From positions 1-16,170 of the forward strand of contig CACXGS010000079.1 of NCBI GenBank assembly GCA_902767195.1: 16,170 nt of DNA, written 5' to 3'. Positions 1-8,039 of this stretch are shown here, in pieces (the first letter of the stretch is position 1; each line of letters opens with the position of its first letter). The DNA is from an uncultured Lachnospiraceae bacterium (GTDB lineage Bacteria; Bacillota_A; Clostridia; Lachnospirales; Lachnospiraceae). Under the pieces are notes generated by a model that saw only the letters and a program-made list of their open reading frames with translations, did not search any database and was not told the origin of the DNA. The position numbers were made by a program, and so were the translations under genes.

Positions 1-11
1 ACTTTTTGTTT

Positions 12-17
12 TAAAAT
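12..17 (+). promoter_or_regulatory. possible -10 element before the regulator gene
   Basis: TAAAAT lies 26 bases before the first start codon and resembles a sigma-A -10 box. Any -35 box would lie outside the window, so this is only a suggestion. Confidence 0.2.
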
Positions 18-43
18 AGCATAAAGGAAAAGGAGATATTAAA

Positions 44-682
44 ATGTATAAAGATGTGGATTTCGAAGTTTTTGTTAAAGATCTTATGAAACTTATCACA
101 GCTGAATTTGGCAGCAATTGTGAGACGGTATTGCATGATTGGTCAAACGGGTATGATAAAACCATTGTCGCGATTGAGAATGGTCATGTCACAGGGCGAA
201 AAATTGGCGATCCGGGCAGCAATCTGGGCTTAGAGGTTATGCGTGGAACGCAGGACGGTTCAAGTCAACTTAATTATGTGACTAAAACTGCGGACAACAG
301 AATGTTAAAATCCTCATCTCTGTATGTTAAGAATGTTAACGGTGAACCGATAGGCGCGTTTTGCATCAACTATGATATCACTGACCTGTTGTCTGCAAAG
401 GATGTTCTTGGAGACTTGACAATGGGAGATGAAGAAGAGCGAGATGAACAGTTTGTCACAGATGTAAACGACCTGCTAGATTATCTTTTGAGTCAGAGCG
501 AGATCATTGTCGGTAAACAGGCTAATGACATGACTAAAGAAGATAAATTGAAAGCGCTCAAATACCTGGACGATAAGGGAGCAATGCTTATCACAAAGTC
601 CGGAACTAAGATATGTAAATTTTTTGATATCTCCAAATTTACACTCTACAACTATCTGGAAGAGATAAGAAACCCTGATTAA
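44..682 (+). CDS. YheO/DauR-type PAS-HTH transcriptional regulator
   Basis: A 212-residue cytoplasmic DNA-binding regulator. Residues about 10-118 match the YheO-type PAS domain: the stretch VLHDW, then IVAIENGHVTGRKIGDP and NLGL, is the family hallmark. Residues about 160-208 form the C-terminal helix-turn-helix typical of this family (KLKALKYLDDKGAMLI followed by FDISKFTLYNYLEEI). The length is normal for the family. The start is supported by AGGAG at 31-35, eight bases before ATG. In Pseudomonas, a relative (DauR) represses D-arginine catabolism, and other relatives sit beside amino-acid catabolic genes. It is the first gene of the + strand run and ends 15 bases before the M20 gene, so it probably senses the substrate of the cluster. 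The ligand and whether it activates or represses cannot be read from the sequence. Confidence 0.88.
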   Translation: MYKDVDFEVFVKDLMKLITAEFGSNCETVLHDWSNGYDKTIVAIENGHVTGRKIGDPGSNLGLEVMRGTQDGSSQLNYVTKTADNRMLKSSSLYVKNVNGEPIGAFCINYDITDLLSAKDVLGDLTMGDEEERDEQFVTDVNDLLDYLLSQSEIIVGKQANDMTKEDKLKALKYLDDKGAMLITKSGTKICKFFDISKFTLYNYLEEIRNPD

Positions 683-697
683 GAAGCTTAAGAGATC

Positions 698-1828
698 ATG
701 GAAAAATACAGTATTGACAAAAACTATATAAAAGAAAAATTAACAGATCTGGTTTCCATTTATTCAGTAACCGGAAGTGAGGAACAAGTCGCTCGATACA
801 TTACCCACGAGCTTATGGTAATTGGAGTCGAAAATGTTGAACTCATGCATGTTGAAGGCGAGATGTTCAACGTGACCGGATCAATCAGCGGCGGTGAATC
901 AGGTCCCACCGTCTTATTTACCGGACACATGGATACAGTTCCGGCAGGAGAAGGCTGGTTGACAGATCCGTTTAGAGCTTATATCGACGGTGACCGGCTG
1001 TACGGCCGCGGCGCTCTTGACATGAAGAGCGGGATAGCCGCGGTTCTTGGAGCAGTAAAAGCAGTTGCGAAGGAAAAGGAAACACTTAGAGGAACTATCA
1101 GGATCGCTTTTGTGTCTGATGAAGAGGCCACGTCGAAGGGCGTAAATAAACTGATAGATTCCGGCCTTGCAGCTGATTTTGGTATAGCTGCCGAACCGGA
1201 GAATAATCCTATGATTGTTGGCGCGGTAGGAAAGATGCTTATTAAGGTTACCGCTAAGGGTGTTGCTGCACATGGGAGTCAGCCTAAAAAGGGCGTAAAT
1301 GCAGTTGAGGAAATGTCAAGATTCATTTCCGAACTTCCGAATGCGACAATTCCAACACATCCTGAAATACCTTCACAGCCCTATGTAACATTAAAAATTG
1401 AGGGAGGCTTTAAGGAATACTCTATAGTGGTTCCAGAATCCTGTACGGCTCTTATAAACAAACATACCGTACCTTCAGAGACCTCGGAATATGTGCTTGA
1501 GCAATTACAAACTATAGTTGATAAGATTAACAGTAAAGCAAATTTCTCTTTTGAAATAATGGATCCATATTACCCAGCATTCGATTTGGGAAATGACATT
1601 CCTTTTATGGATAAACTTAAGAAGATCTTCAACAGCGTTACGGGAGAAGAACTGAAGACCGGTTATTGCACTGGTGTGTCAGACAATAACCGCATTGTAC
1701 CGCTTACCGGTATACCTGTTGTCTGCCTTGGCGCAAAAGGAGATGGACTTCACAGTAAAAATGAATGGGTATCTCTTGAATCCGTTTACCAGATCAGTGA
1801 GGTATATTATCGTCTAGTTGAAGACTAA
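698..1828 (+). CDS. M20 family metallohydrolase (ArgE/DapE/YgeY-like)
   Basis: A 376-residue cytoplasmic zinc amidohydrolase of the M20 family, whose members deacylate N-acyl amino acids or cleave small peptides. The two-metal site is complete by eye: H77 and D79 in TGHMDTVPAG, bridging D108 in GRGALDMKSG, general base E142 with ligand E143 in SDEEATSKG, E166 in AAEPENN, and H352 in the C-terminal DGLHSKNEW. The dimerisation lid domain (about residues 175-285) lies between, as usual. Length is normal. There is no signal peptide. Upstream AAGAG gives a weak ribosome site, so translation may be coupled to the regulator gene. Its place beside an importer suggests that it acts on an imported amino-acid derivative. 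The exact substrate (acyl amino acid, dipeptide or carbamoyl compound) cannot be told. Confidence 0.88.
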   Translation: MEKYSIDKNYIKEKLTDLVSIYSVTGSEEQVARYITHELMVIGVENVELMHVEGEMFNVTGSISGGESGPTVLFTGHMDTVPAGEGWLTDPFRAYIDGDRLYGRGALDMKSGIAAVLGAVKAVAKEKETLRGTIRIAFVSDEEATSKGVNKLIDSGLAADFGIAAEPENNPMIVGAVGKMLIKVTAKGVAAHGSQPKKGVNAVEEMSRFISELPNATIPTHPEIPSQPYVTLKIEGGFKEYSIVVPESCTALINKHTVPSETSEYVLEQLQTIVDKINSKANFSFEIMDPYYPAFDLGNDIPFMDKLKKIFNSVTGEELKTGYCTGVSDNNRIVPLTGIPVVCLGAKGDGLHSKNEWVSLESVYQISEVYYRLVED

Positions 1829-1936
1829 TTTTTTTAAGCATATAGATAAAAAAAGGTTTTTTGGTATGGCCGTCAAATGCAAAAAAAAATTAAGAAATAA
1901 CATCAATGAGAGCTTATATAGAAGGGAGAAGTATGA

Positions 1937-2329
1937 ATGGATGTAATAAAAACTGAAAAAGCAGCATTGCCGGGTGGTTGGTATTCTCAGGCGTACAAAG
2001 TAGGAGATCTCATTTATACGGCAGGCATAACAGGCACAGATCCGGTGACTCAAGAACTCATTGGGCCTAACGATATCGTTGCACAAACCAGAGCAATAAT
2101 GGAGAACATGGAAATTATTCTTCAAGAAGCTGGAAGTGATATGAAACATGTTTTCAAAACTTTGGTCTTTGTGAAAAACATCGATGAGTTTGAGAAATTT
2201 AATGAAGTCTATATGGAGTATTTCCCAGAAAACCCTCCTGCAAGAAGTACTATGCAGGTTGGCAAGTTCAATAACGGAATGGCAATTGAGATAGAGGCCA
2301 TAGCTGAAGTCGTTAAGGAGGAAGAGTAA
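1937..2329 (+). CDS. RidA family (YjgF/YER057c/UK114) protein
   Basis: A 130-residue protein of the RidA family, which hydrolyses reactive enamines and imines formed during amino-acid breakdown to the keto acid and ammonia. Visible family features are the N-terminal WYSQAYKVGDLIYTAG, the central FKTLVFVKNIDEF, the substrate-carboxylate arginine R103 in PPARSTMQV, and the closing EIEAIAEV with its conserved Glu. Length is typical. The start at 1937 follows AGGGAG at 1923-1928; an ATG four bases earlier is in another frame. The stop overlaps the start of the next gene by one base (TAATG), so the two are translationally coupled. RidA genes often travel with amino-acid oxidases, deaminases or dehydrogenases, which fits a nitrogen-compound degradation locus. 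Some RidA subfamilies have other roles, so deaminase activity is inferred. Confidence 0.88.
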   Translation: MDVIKTEKAALPGGWYSQAYKVGDLIYTAGITGTDPVTQELIGPNDIVAQTRAIMENMEIILQEAGSDMKHVFKTLVFVKNIDEFEKFNEVYMEYFPENPPARSTMQVGKFNNGMAIEIEAIAEVVKEEE

Positions 2330-4104
2330 TGAACGAGCTCTATGAAAAGATCAGACCGGCTTTATCAGGAGATGTGAATTGGGATTATGCCAATTATATG
2401 ACCGAGAGTTTTCCAAGTCGCATTTCGGGGATGGGTGATGATAGAAAAGCCGCGGAATGGATGGTAGAAAAATATAAGGAATTCGGCCTTGAGGCTTACG
2501 TGGCAGAATATCTTGCCTATAATTCTAATCCTGTTGGTTCCACTGTAAAGGTAGTCTACCCGGAAACAGTTATTCTTGAGAGCAGACCATGCTGCCATAT
2601 TACTTCGACTCCTCCGGAGGGACTCGAGTTTGAATTGGTATATCTTGGTGCCGGAGATTATTGTGACTATGAAGGCAAGGACGTGGCCGGTAAAGCTGTT
2701 CTTGTAGAAGTTTCATACAGCCCGGCAACGCCTGAAAAAGCCAGAATCGCATATGAGATGGGTGCTGCTGCTATGGTCTGTGCCAATTGGGGTGAAGACG
2801 GTCACACTGAGCAGGATTATATCTGCGGAAGAGGGCTGAAATCAGTGTGGGGTAATCCTACACCGGAAACCTGGAACAATATACCACAAATCGTTGGAGT
2901 AAGTTTAACTCATAGCGGTGGCCTTTATCTTAAGAAACTCTGCGAAGAAAATGAGAAGGTTGTTCTGAATATCAGTTCTCAGGCCACAAGAGAATGGCAG
3001 GTGCTTCCCTTCCCGGTTGCATATCTTAAGGGAACTGAAGAACCGGAAAAATATTTGCTGGTTAATGGGCATATAGATGCATGGTCGCCCGGAGTGACAT
3101 GTAATGCAACTGGGGATGCGTCCATACTTACTATTGCCGAGCAGCTTGCAAAGCATAAAGACGAAATAAAACGCAGTATTTATTTCATCAACTGGAACGG
3201 ACATGAAATAGCCGAATCGGCCGGATCTACCTGGTGGGTTGATAAATACTGGAATGATCTTGAAAAGAATTGTATTGGAGGAATCAATATAGATTCGACG
3301 GGAATGCTTTATGCTGTTCAGTATGAGTGTACGGCATCCCGAGAAGTAATGGATTTCACAATCAATAAGATAAAAGAGATCCTTGGCGAAGATACTGATG
3401 TTCAGCCTCTCAACAAGTTTGGTGATCAATCGTTCTTTGGCGTAGGAGTAACATCCATCGTGGGAAGAATGGGAATGTCAGATGAATATATTGAAAAGAC
3501 TCACGGAGCAAATCTTGGTTGGTGGAATCATACAAGTCAGGATGGGATGGACAAATGCGATAGAAACAATCTGAAGAAGGATTTGGATATCGCAGCTGCC
3601 ATAATATGCGATTATGTGACAATGCCTGTACTTCCGTTTGATTTCACTCGGACTTGTGATGATGCCATTAAGAAAATAAGTGAGATCAAGGCCGAGGCAG
3701 ATCCGTACATTGAAATGGAAAGCATCCTTGAAAATGCGAAGAAGCTGAAGGAATATTCATTGGAAATGAATTCCATGCGTGCTGAATTTAAAGACAGAGA
3801 AATAACTGACCGCAAAGTTCAGCTTCTTAACGAATTGGGGATGAAACTTAGCAGAACGCTTACATGGGCACTATATACGTATACCGATAGATTTGAACAA
3901 AATTCCTATGCCTATACGCCGGCAACCAGACCTATTCCTATGCTTTACCATTCTGTTGAACTTGCTAAGATGGATCCGGATTCACTTGAGTACAGACTTA
4001 ATCTTACTGAAGCAATGAGGAACAGGAACAGGGTATCAGTCGCTTTCGAAAATGCATTGGAGTACTGTGCTCTTTATATGGAAATAATAAATAGTATTAA
4101 GTAA
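2329..4104 (+). CDS. M28-like peptidase homologue with PA-type insert and altered active site
   Basis: A 591-residue protein with no signal peptide. An N-terminal cap (1-85) is followed by a PA-type domain (about 90-215) and an M28 zinc-peptidase fold (about 235-440), then a helical C-terminal part (about 450-591). Aligned by eye with human PSMA/GCPII, the ligands H248 (NGHIDAW), E293 (NGHEIAES), D322 (NIDSTG) and H401 (WNHTSQD) are kept. The bridging Asp of the SPGVTCNATG loop is C258, and the catalytic Glu of the usual EE pair is H292. It may therefore have an altered metal centre, a different reaction, or only bind its ligand. It is coupled to the RidA gene upstream and followed by the importer, so it probably handles the same compound. 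M28 membership is confident; activity is not. Confidence 0.78.
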   Translation: MNELYEKIRPALSGDVNWDYANYMTESFPSRISGMGDDRKAAEWMVEKYKEFGLEAYVAEYLAYNSNPVGSTVKVVYPETVILESRPCCHITSTPPEGLEFELVYLGAGDYCDYEGKDVAGKAVLVEVSYSPATPEKARIAYEMGAAAMVCANWGEDGHTEQDYICGRGLKSVWGNPTPETWNNIPQIVGVSLTHSGGLYLKKLCEENEKVVLNISSQATREWQVLPFPVAYLKGTEEPEKYLLVNGHIDAWSPGVTCNATGDASILTIAEQLAKHKDEIKRSIYFINWNGHEIAESAGSTWWVDKYWNDLEKNCIGGINIDSTGMLYAVQYECTASREVMDFTINKIKEILGEDTDVQPLNKFGDQSFFGVGVTSIVGRMGMSDEYIEKTHGANLGWWNHTSQDGMDKCDRNNLKKDLDIAAAIICDYVTMPVLPFDFTRTCDDAIKKISEIKAEADPYIEMESILENAKKLKEYSLEMNSMRAEFKDREITDRKVQLLNELGMKLSRTLTWALYTYTDRFEQNSYAYTPATRPIPMLYHSVELAKMDPDSLEYRLNLTEAMRNRNRVSVAFENALEYCALYMEIINSIK

Positions 4105-4105
4105 G

Positions 4106-4121
4106 CACGTAATCATACGTG
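4106..4121 (+). promoter_or_regulatory. small hairpin between M28-like gene and livJ
   Basis: CACGTA (4106-4111) and TACGTG (4116-4121) form a perfect six-pair stem with a four-base loop, two bases after the M28-like stop codon. GGACTGTTTATT follows, which is too poor in T for a good terminator. It may be an mRNA processing or stabilising site ahead of the binding-protein gene. Confidence 0.35.
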
Positions 4122-4176
4122 GGACTGTTTATTGATATTTCAAGAAAGAAAGGAACATTGTTAAGGAGGAAAGAAG

Positions 4177-5373
4177 ATGAAAGGTAAAAAAATTGCGGTT
4201 ATCCTTCTGGCTCTGATAATGGTTCTCACACTCCTTGCAGGGTGTGGATCCGGCGATTCAGACAGTGGAAAAACTGATAGCGGAGAAGCCGAAGATCCTA
4301 TAATCCTTGGATGGATAGGACCTCTTACAGGAGACAACATGATCTGGGGCACAGCAGAAATGCAGTCTCTTACCATGCTGATTGATGAGGCAAATGAAAA
4401 CGGCGGTATCCTCGGAAGGCAGATCGAGTTCAAGACTTATGATAACAGAGCTGATGCTGTCGAAACGACAAATGCTGCGAAAAAGGCCATTCAGCAAGAT
4501 GGTTGCGTTGCAATATTTGGATGCAATGCATCAACAGCGGCAATCGCACTGGCTGAAGTATGTAATGAAAACGGTATTCCTCAGATTGCTTCAACAGCTA
4601 CTAACTCAAAAGTCACACAGAAAGATGACGGAACTGTTAGACCTTACACTTTTAGAGTATGTCTGTCAGATCCGCAGCAGGGCGATATAATGGCTAACTA
4701 TGCTTATAAAGAACTTGGCATCGAAACGGTTGCTATTCTTTATGAAATAGGGAGCGACTATTCTCTTGGCATCACGCAGAACTTTACTGAATCATTTACA
4801 AATGCCGGTGGCAATGTCGTGGTAACGGAAGCTTACAATACTGGCGATGTTGACTTCCGTGCTCAGCTGACCAAAATTGCCGGATATGAATTTGATGCGC
4901 TGTTCATTCCTGCGAATTATAAAGAGGTTGGACTCATTGCAAATCAGGCAAGAAGCATGGGAATCACCCAGCAGTTGTTAGGCCCCGATGCCTGGCAGGT
5001 AGACGATTTGTTTACACTTGCTGCAGAAGCTATCGAAGGCGGATATTTCGTATCGTCCACAGACATTACATCAGATGCTTTGAAGAGTTTCAGTTCGCAG
5101 TTCGAAAGTGTTTATGGGTATGTTCCCAGTGAAGTTGGAACTAATGCATATTTTGCAGCAGATCAGTTCTATCTTTTGAAGAATGCTATTGAAACTGCGG
5201 GAAGTACGGATCCTGAGGCCATTAGGGACGCACTTGAGGGAAGTGTTGATGTTCAGTGCCTGACAAGTAAGATCACAGTAATGCCCGAAAGCCATAACCC
5301 AATTAGGAGCGCAACGATTTTCCACATTGAAAATTCTCAATTCGTATCGATTACAGATTACATCATTGATTAG
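4177..5373 (+). CDS. livJ: LivJ-type ABC transporter solute-binding lipoprotein
   Basis: A 398-residue extracellular binding protein of the branched-chain amino acid type (periplasmic-binding-protein 6 fold). The N-terminus is a classic lipoprotein signal: KGKK, a hydrophobic stretch, and lipobox LLAGC with C23 as the lipidated residue, followed by a Gly/Ser/Asp-rich linker to about residue 42. The mature domain begins with PIILGWIGPLTGDN and contains the family stretches IDEANENGGILGRQIEF and GCNASTAAIALAEVCNENGIP. A perfect AAGGAGG at 4163-4169, seven bases before ATG, predicts strong translation, as expected for the most abundant part of an importer. Binding proteins of this family take Leu/Ile/Val but also amides, urea, aromatic acids and small peptides, so the ligand is open. 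The gene symbol marks the family, not the substrate. Confidence 0.9.
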   Translation: MKGKKIAVILLALIMVLTLLAGCGSGDSDSGKTDSGEAEDPIILGWIGPLTGDNMIWGTAEMQSLTMLIDEANENGGILGRQIEFKTYDNRADAVETTNAAKKAIQQDGCVAIFGCNASTAAIALAEVCNENGIPQIASTATNSKVTQKDDGTVRPYTFRVCLSDPQQGDIMANYAYKELGIETVAILYEIGSDYSLGITQNFTESFTNAGGNVVVTEAYNTGDVDFRAQLTKIAGYEFDALFIPANYKEVGLIANQARSMGITQQLLGPDAWQVDDLFTLAAEAIEGGYFVSSTDITSDALKSFSSQFESVYGYVPSEVGTNAYFAADQFYLLKNAIETAGSTDPEAIRDALEGSVDVQCLTSKITVMPESHNPIRSATIFHIENSQFVSITDYIID

Positions 5374-5400
5374 TCAATTAATTGATCTGACAATTGACTA
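5371..5400 (+). promoter_or_regulatory. hairpin formed by the livJ stop region
   Basis: TAGTCAATT (5371-5379) and AATTGACTA (5392-5400) are exact reverse complements with a 12-base loop, and the livJ stop codon TAG lies in the left arm. An overlapping palindrome TCAATTAATTGA (5374-5385) could fold instead. It stands directly before a stronger hairpin and probably protects the livJ message or delays 3' decay. Confidence 0.45.
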
Positions 5401-5405
5401 ACCCA

Positions 5406-5433
5406 GCCTCCTGCGCAATTCTGCGCAGGAGGC
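5406..5433 (+). promoter_or_regulatory. GC-rich hairpin between livJ and livH (partial terminator or processing site)
   Basis: GCCTCCTGCGCA (5406-5417) and TGCGCAGGAGGC (5422-5433) pair perfectly over 12 bases with the loop ATTC. GTCCTCATAA follows, with no run of T, so it is not a standard intrinsic terminator. A stable hairpin just after a binding-protein gene is a known way to keep that protein in excess over the membrane parts by stabilising the upstream mRNA or partly stopping transcription. That role is inferred here. Confidence 0.6.
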
Positions 5434-5458
5434 GTCCTCATAATGAAAGGGGAAAAAG

Positions 5459-6334
5459 ATGTTTTTACAACAGTTGATCAACGGACTTTCCGTGGGCAGC
5501 ATCTATGCTTTGATAGCGGTGGGGTATTCATTGATATACAGCCTTTTGAATTTCACCAATTTTGCACATAGTCTTGCTGTTACATTTGGTGCGTTTATTG
5601 CCTATTTTGTGCTTACATTACTGGTAGGTAATCTGTTTATTGGAATACTTACCGCGATATTACTTGCCGGGCTGTTGTCCGTGATAATTGAGAGGGTCAG
5701 TTATAAGCCGCTTCTAAAAAAGAACGTAAAACGCATCTATCTGCTGATTGCAGGTCTTGGGACAATGACAATTGGCGAGAATCTGATGATAATTGGTTTT
5801 ACCAGCAGATTCCGTTCATACCCTGTGAATTTTACAACGGAAATGGTCAACATTTTCGGAGCCGCTGTAGGGCAGGTAGATATAATTATATTTGTAATCA
5901 GCGTTATAGCATTAATATGTGTAGAGTTATTAATCCGAAAAACAAAATTCGGCCTGGCTACAAGAGCTGCATCGTATGATTTAAATACCGCAGCGATAAT
6001 GGGAGTGGATACGCAAAATCTGATTTTATTTGTATTCATGATAGCCGGAGTTCTTGCCGGGCTTGCTGGAGCCCTTACTGGTGCAAAATACACTGCTTAT
6101 CCGACCCTGGGCTCAACAATGACAAATAAAGCATTTGTAAGTGCTGTTCTCGGAGGATTAGGAAGCGTTCCCGGTGCCATGATTGGTGCATTGATACTTG
6201 GTGTAGGAGAGACTATGATATCAGGATATGTTTCGTCTTCACTTCGTGATCTTTTCGCATATGCTGTCCTTATCATTATTTTGGTAATCAAACCGAACGG
6301 ACTCATGGGTAAATCTTCTGAAGATAAGGCTTAG
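5459..6334 (+). CDS. livH: LivH-type ABC transporter permease
   Basis: A 291-residue integral membrane permease of the branched-chain amino acid importer family. It starts with the characteristic FLQQLINGLSVGSIYALIAV and GYSLIYSLLNFTNFAHS, has about eight hydrophobic segments, and contains the cytoplasmic coupling region near LATRAASYDLNTAAIMGV, which contacts the ATPases. The GGLGSVPGAMIGALILG stretch and the KPNGLMG end are typical. Length is normal. AAAGGGG, a few bases before the ATG, is its ribosome site. It follows the livJ hairpins and is separated from livM by 11 bases. It should form a heterodimeric channel with the LivM-type protein. Confidence 0.92.
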   Translation: MFLQQLINGLSVGSIYALIAVGYSLIYSLLNFTNFAHSLAVTFGAFIAYFVLTLLVGNLFIGILTAILLAGLLSVIIERVSYKPLLKKNVKRIYLLIAGLGTMTIGENLMIIGFTSRFRSYPVNFTTEMVNIFGAAVGQVDIIIFVISVIALICVELLIRKTKFGLATRAASYDLNTAAIMGVDTQNLILFVFMIAGVLAGLAGALTGAKYTAYPTLGSTMTNKAFVSAVLGGLGSVPGAMIGALILGVGETMISGYVSSSLRDLFAYAVLIIILVIKPNGLMGKSSEDKA

Positions 6335-6345
6335 GAGGTATCGAT

Positions 6346-7266
6346 ATGACATATTGGATTGGTGTGGCAACGCTCACAGGAATATATCTGATCGCGATAC
6401 TCGGGGTAAGCGTCCTCCATGGTTTCACTGGTCTTTTTACGATGGGACATGCAGGATTCATGTCTATTGGTGCATACACTTCAGCAATACTAACCACTAA
6501 TTATGGATTTCCTATTCCACTGGGGCTGTTATGTGGCGCAATCATGGCAATGATCGTTGGAGTGTTGGTAGGTCTTCCAACACTTAAACTAAGAGGAGAC
6601 TATTTCGTGATTGTAACGCTTGGAGTAGGGGAAGCCATAAGAATCATCATTCAAAATTTGACGAGCTTAACAGGCGGTGCAAGAGGTTTTCAAGGAATCC
6701 CCGCAGGGAGTTCTTTTGCAGAAGTATGGATAGTACTTATAATTGCGGTTATTCTGGTAGCCAATTTCAAAAGAAGTAAATACGGGCGTAACTGCATTGC
6801 GATAAGAGAAGAAGCCATGGCAGCATCCACGGCAGGAATTAATGTTCCGAGATTCAAACTTCTTGCAATGGCAATAAGCTGTGCACTTTGCGGTCTCTCA
6901 GGGGGGCTTCTTGCGCATTATATGCATTATGTCACCCCGGTAATGTTCAATATGGCAAAATCAAACGAGCTTATAATGACGGTCATACTTGGAGGTGTCG
7001 GAAGTATTACCGGTACCTTGATCGCCGGTTTGATCATGGTGCCGCTCCCAGAATTCCTTCGTTCCATATCTGGTTCTGTCCAGGAATGGAGAATGGTTAT
7101 CTATGGTGTTCTGGTGCTGTTTGTCATATTGTTTAAGCCGTCAGGATTAATGGGCACAAAAGAGTTTACGCCAAGGATTTTTATTCGTTGGATTAAAAAA
7201 GTGCCTGGCGCGATAAAAAATTTCTTCGTAGCTCATAAAACTAGTAATGGAGGGATCACGAAATGA
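6346..7266 (+). CDS. livM: LivM-type ABC transporter permease
   Basis: A 306-residue integral membrane protein, the second permease of the importer. Family marks include the early VSVLHGFTGLFTMGHAGFM segment, the LPTLKLRGDYFVIVTLGVGE stretch, the coupling region NCIAIREEAMAASTAGI, GGVGSITGTLIAGL and the end KPSGLMG, which echoes the end of LivH. A basic tail of about 35 residues follows the last membrane segment. The ribosome site TAGGAGG overlaps the end of livH. The stop overlaps the livG start as ATGA, so livM and livG are translationally coupled. Confidence 0.92.
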   Translation: MTYWIGVATLTGIYLIAILGVSVLHGFTGLFTMGHAGFMSIGAYTSAILTTNYGFPIPLGLLCGAIMAMIVGVLVGLPTLKLRGDYFVIVTLGVGEAIRIIIQNLTSLTGGARGFQGIPAGSSFAEVWIVLIIAVILVANFKRSKYGRNCIAIREEAMAASTAGINVPRFKLLAMAISCALCGLSGGLLAHYMHYVTPVMFNMAKSNELIMTVILGGVGSITGTLIAGLIMVPLPEFLRSISGSVQEWRMVIYGVLVLFVILFKPSGLMGTKEFTPRIFIRWIKKVPGAIKNFFVAHKTSNGGITK

Positions 7267-8039
7267 GCGAAGCCTTTTTTGAGATAGTAAACCTTCATAA
7301 AAATTTTGGCGGTGTCATTGCTACAGATAATGTAAACATTAAGGTGGAGAAAGGCCAGATCTATGGGATCATTGGTCCAAACGGCGCCGGGAAAACGACT
7401 CTTTTCAATATGATAACAGGAGTATATCCGCCGGATAGTGGAGAAATATACCTTGAAGGTCAGAGAATAGATGGCAAGCAGACTCATGAAATAGCAAACC
7501 TTGGAATAGCTAGGACATTTCAGAATATCAGATTGTTTTCAGAATTAACATGTTATGAGAATTTGATTACTTTTTGCCAGAAGAATATCAATTATTCCCT
7601 CCTGGACGGCATATTTAGAACAAAGAAATGCCGCGATCAGGAAAAGCAAATGGAAACCCTCTGTATTGACTATCTAAATGAAGTGGGATTATCTGAGCAA
7701 GCAGATATACTTTCCAAAAATCTTCCGTATGGTATGCAGAGGAGGCTCGAAATAGCAAGAGCTATGGTTACAAGGCCAAAAATACTCCTTCTGGATGAGC
7801 CGGCTGCGGGCATGAATGAGGAAGAGTCCTTTGAACTTACAAATATCATTAAGAATCTAAGAGATAACTATGATGTAACAATTATAATCATTGACCATCA
7901 TATGGATGTAATAATGGATGTTTGTGACAGGATAACTGCAATCAACTTTGGTAAACCATTAGCTACAGGTACTGTTCAGGAGATTCAGCAAAATTCGGAA
8001 GTCATTGAAGCGTATCTGGGGGTGGATGAGAATGCTTAA
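7263..8039 (+). CDS. livG: LivG-type ABC transporter ATP-binding protein
   Basis: A 258-residue cytoplasmic ATPase driving the importer. Walker A is GPNGAGKTT (38-46). The signature loop is LPYGMQRRLEIARAM (from residue 154), a LivG-style variant of LSGGQ. Walker B is ILLLDEP with D178 and E179. The switch histidine is H212 in IDHHMDV. The insert around FRTKKCRDQEKQMETLCIDY and the end EVIEAYLGV are typical of LivG. The start overlaps the livM stop (ATGA), and the last bases overlap the start of livF. It is expected to pair with LivF as an ATPase heterodimer beneath LivH and LivM. Confidence 0.93.
   Translation: MSEAFFEIVNLHKNFGGVIATDNVNIKVEKGQIYGIIGPNGAGKTTLFNMITGVYPPDSGEIYLEGQRIDGKQTHEIANLGIARTFQNIRLFSELTCYENLITFCQKNINYSLLDGIFRTKKCRDQEKQMETLCIDYLNEVGLSEQADILSKNLPYGMQRRLEIARAMVTRPKILLLDEPAAGMNEEESFELTNIIKNLRDNYDVTIIIIDHHMDVIMDVCDRITAINFGKPLATGTVQEIQQNSEVIEAYLGVDENA

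Noticed and set aside
1829..1936. Internal promoter or terminator between the M20 and RidA genes
   Set aside because: The spacer is AT-rich with long A and T runs and a TTATAT near 1915, but no -35 partner or stable stem was found.
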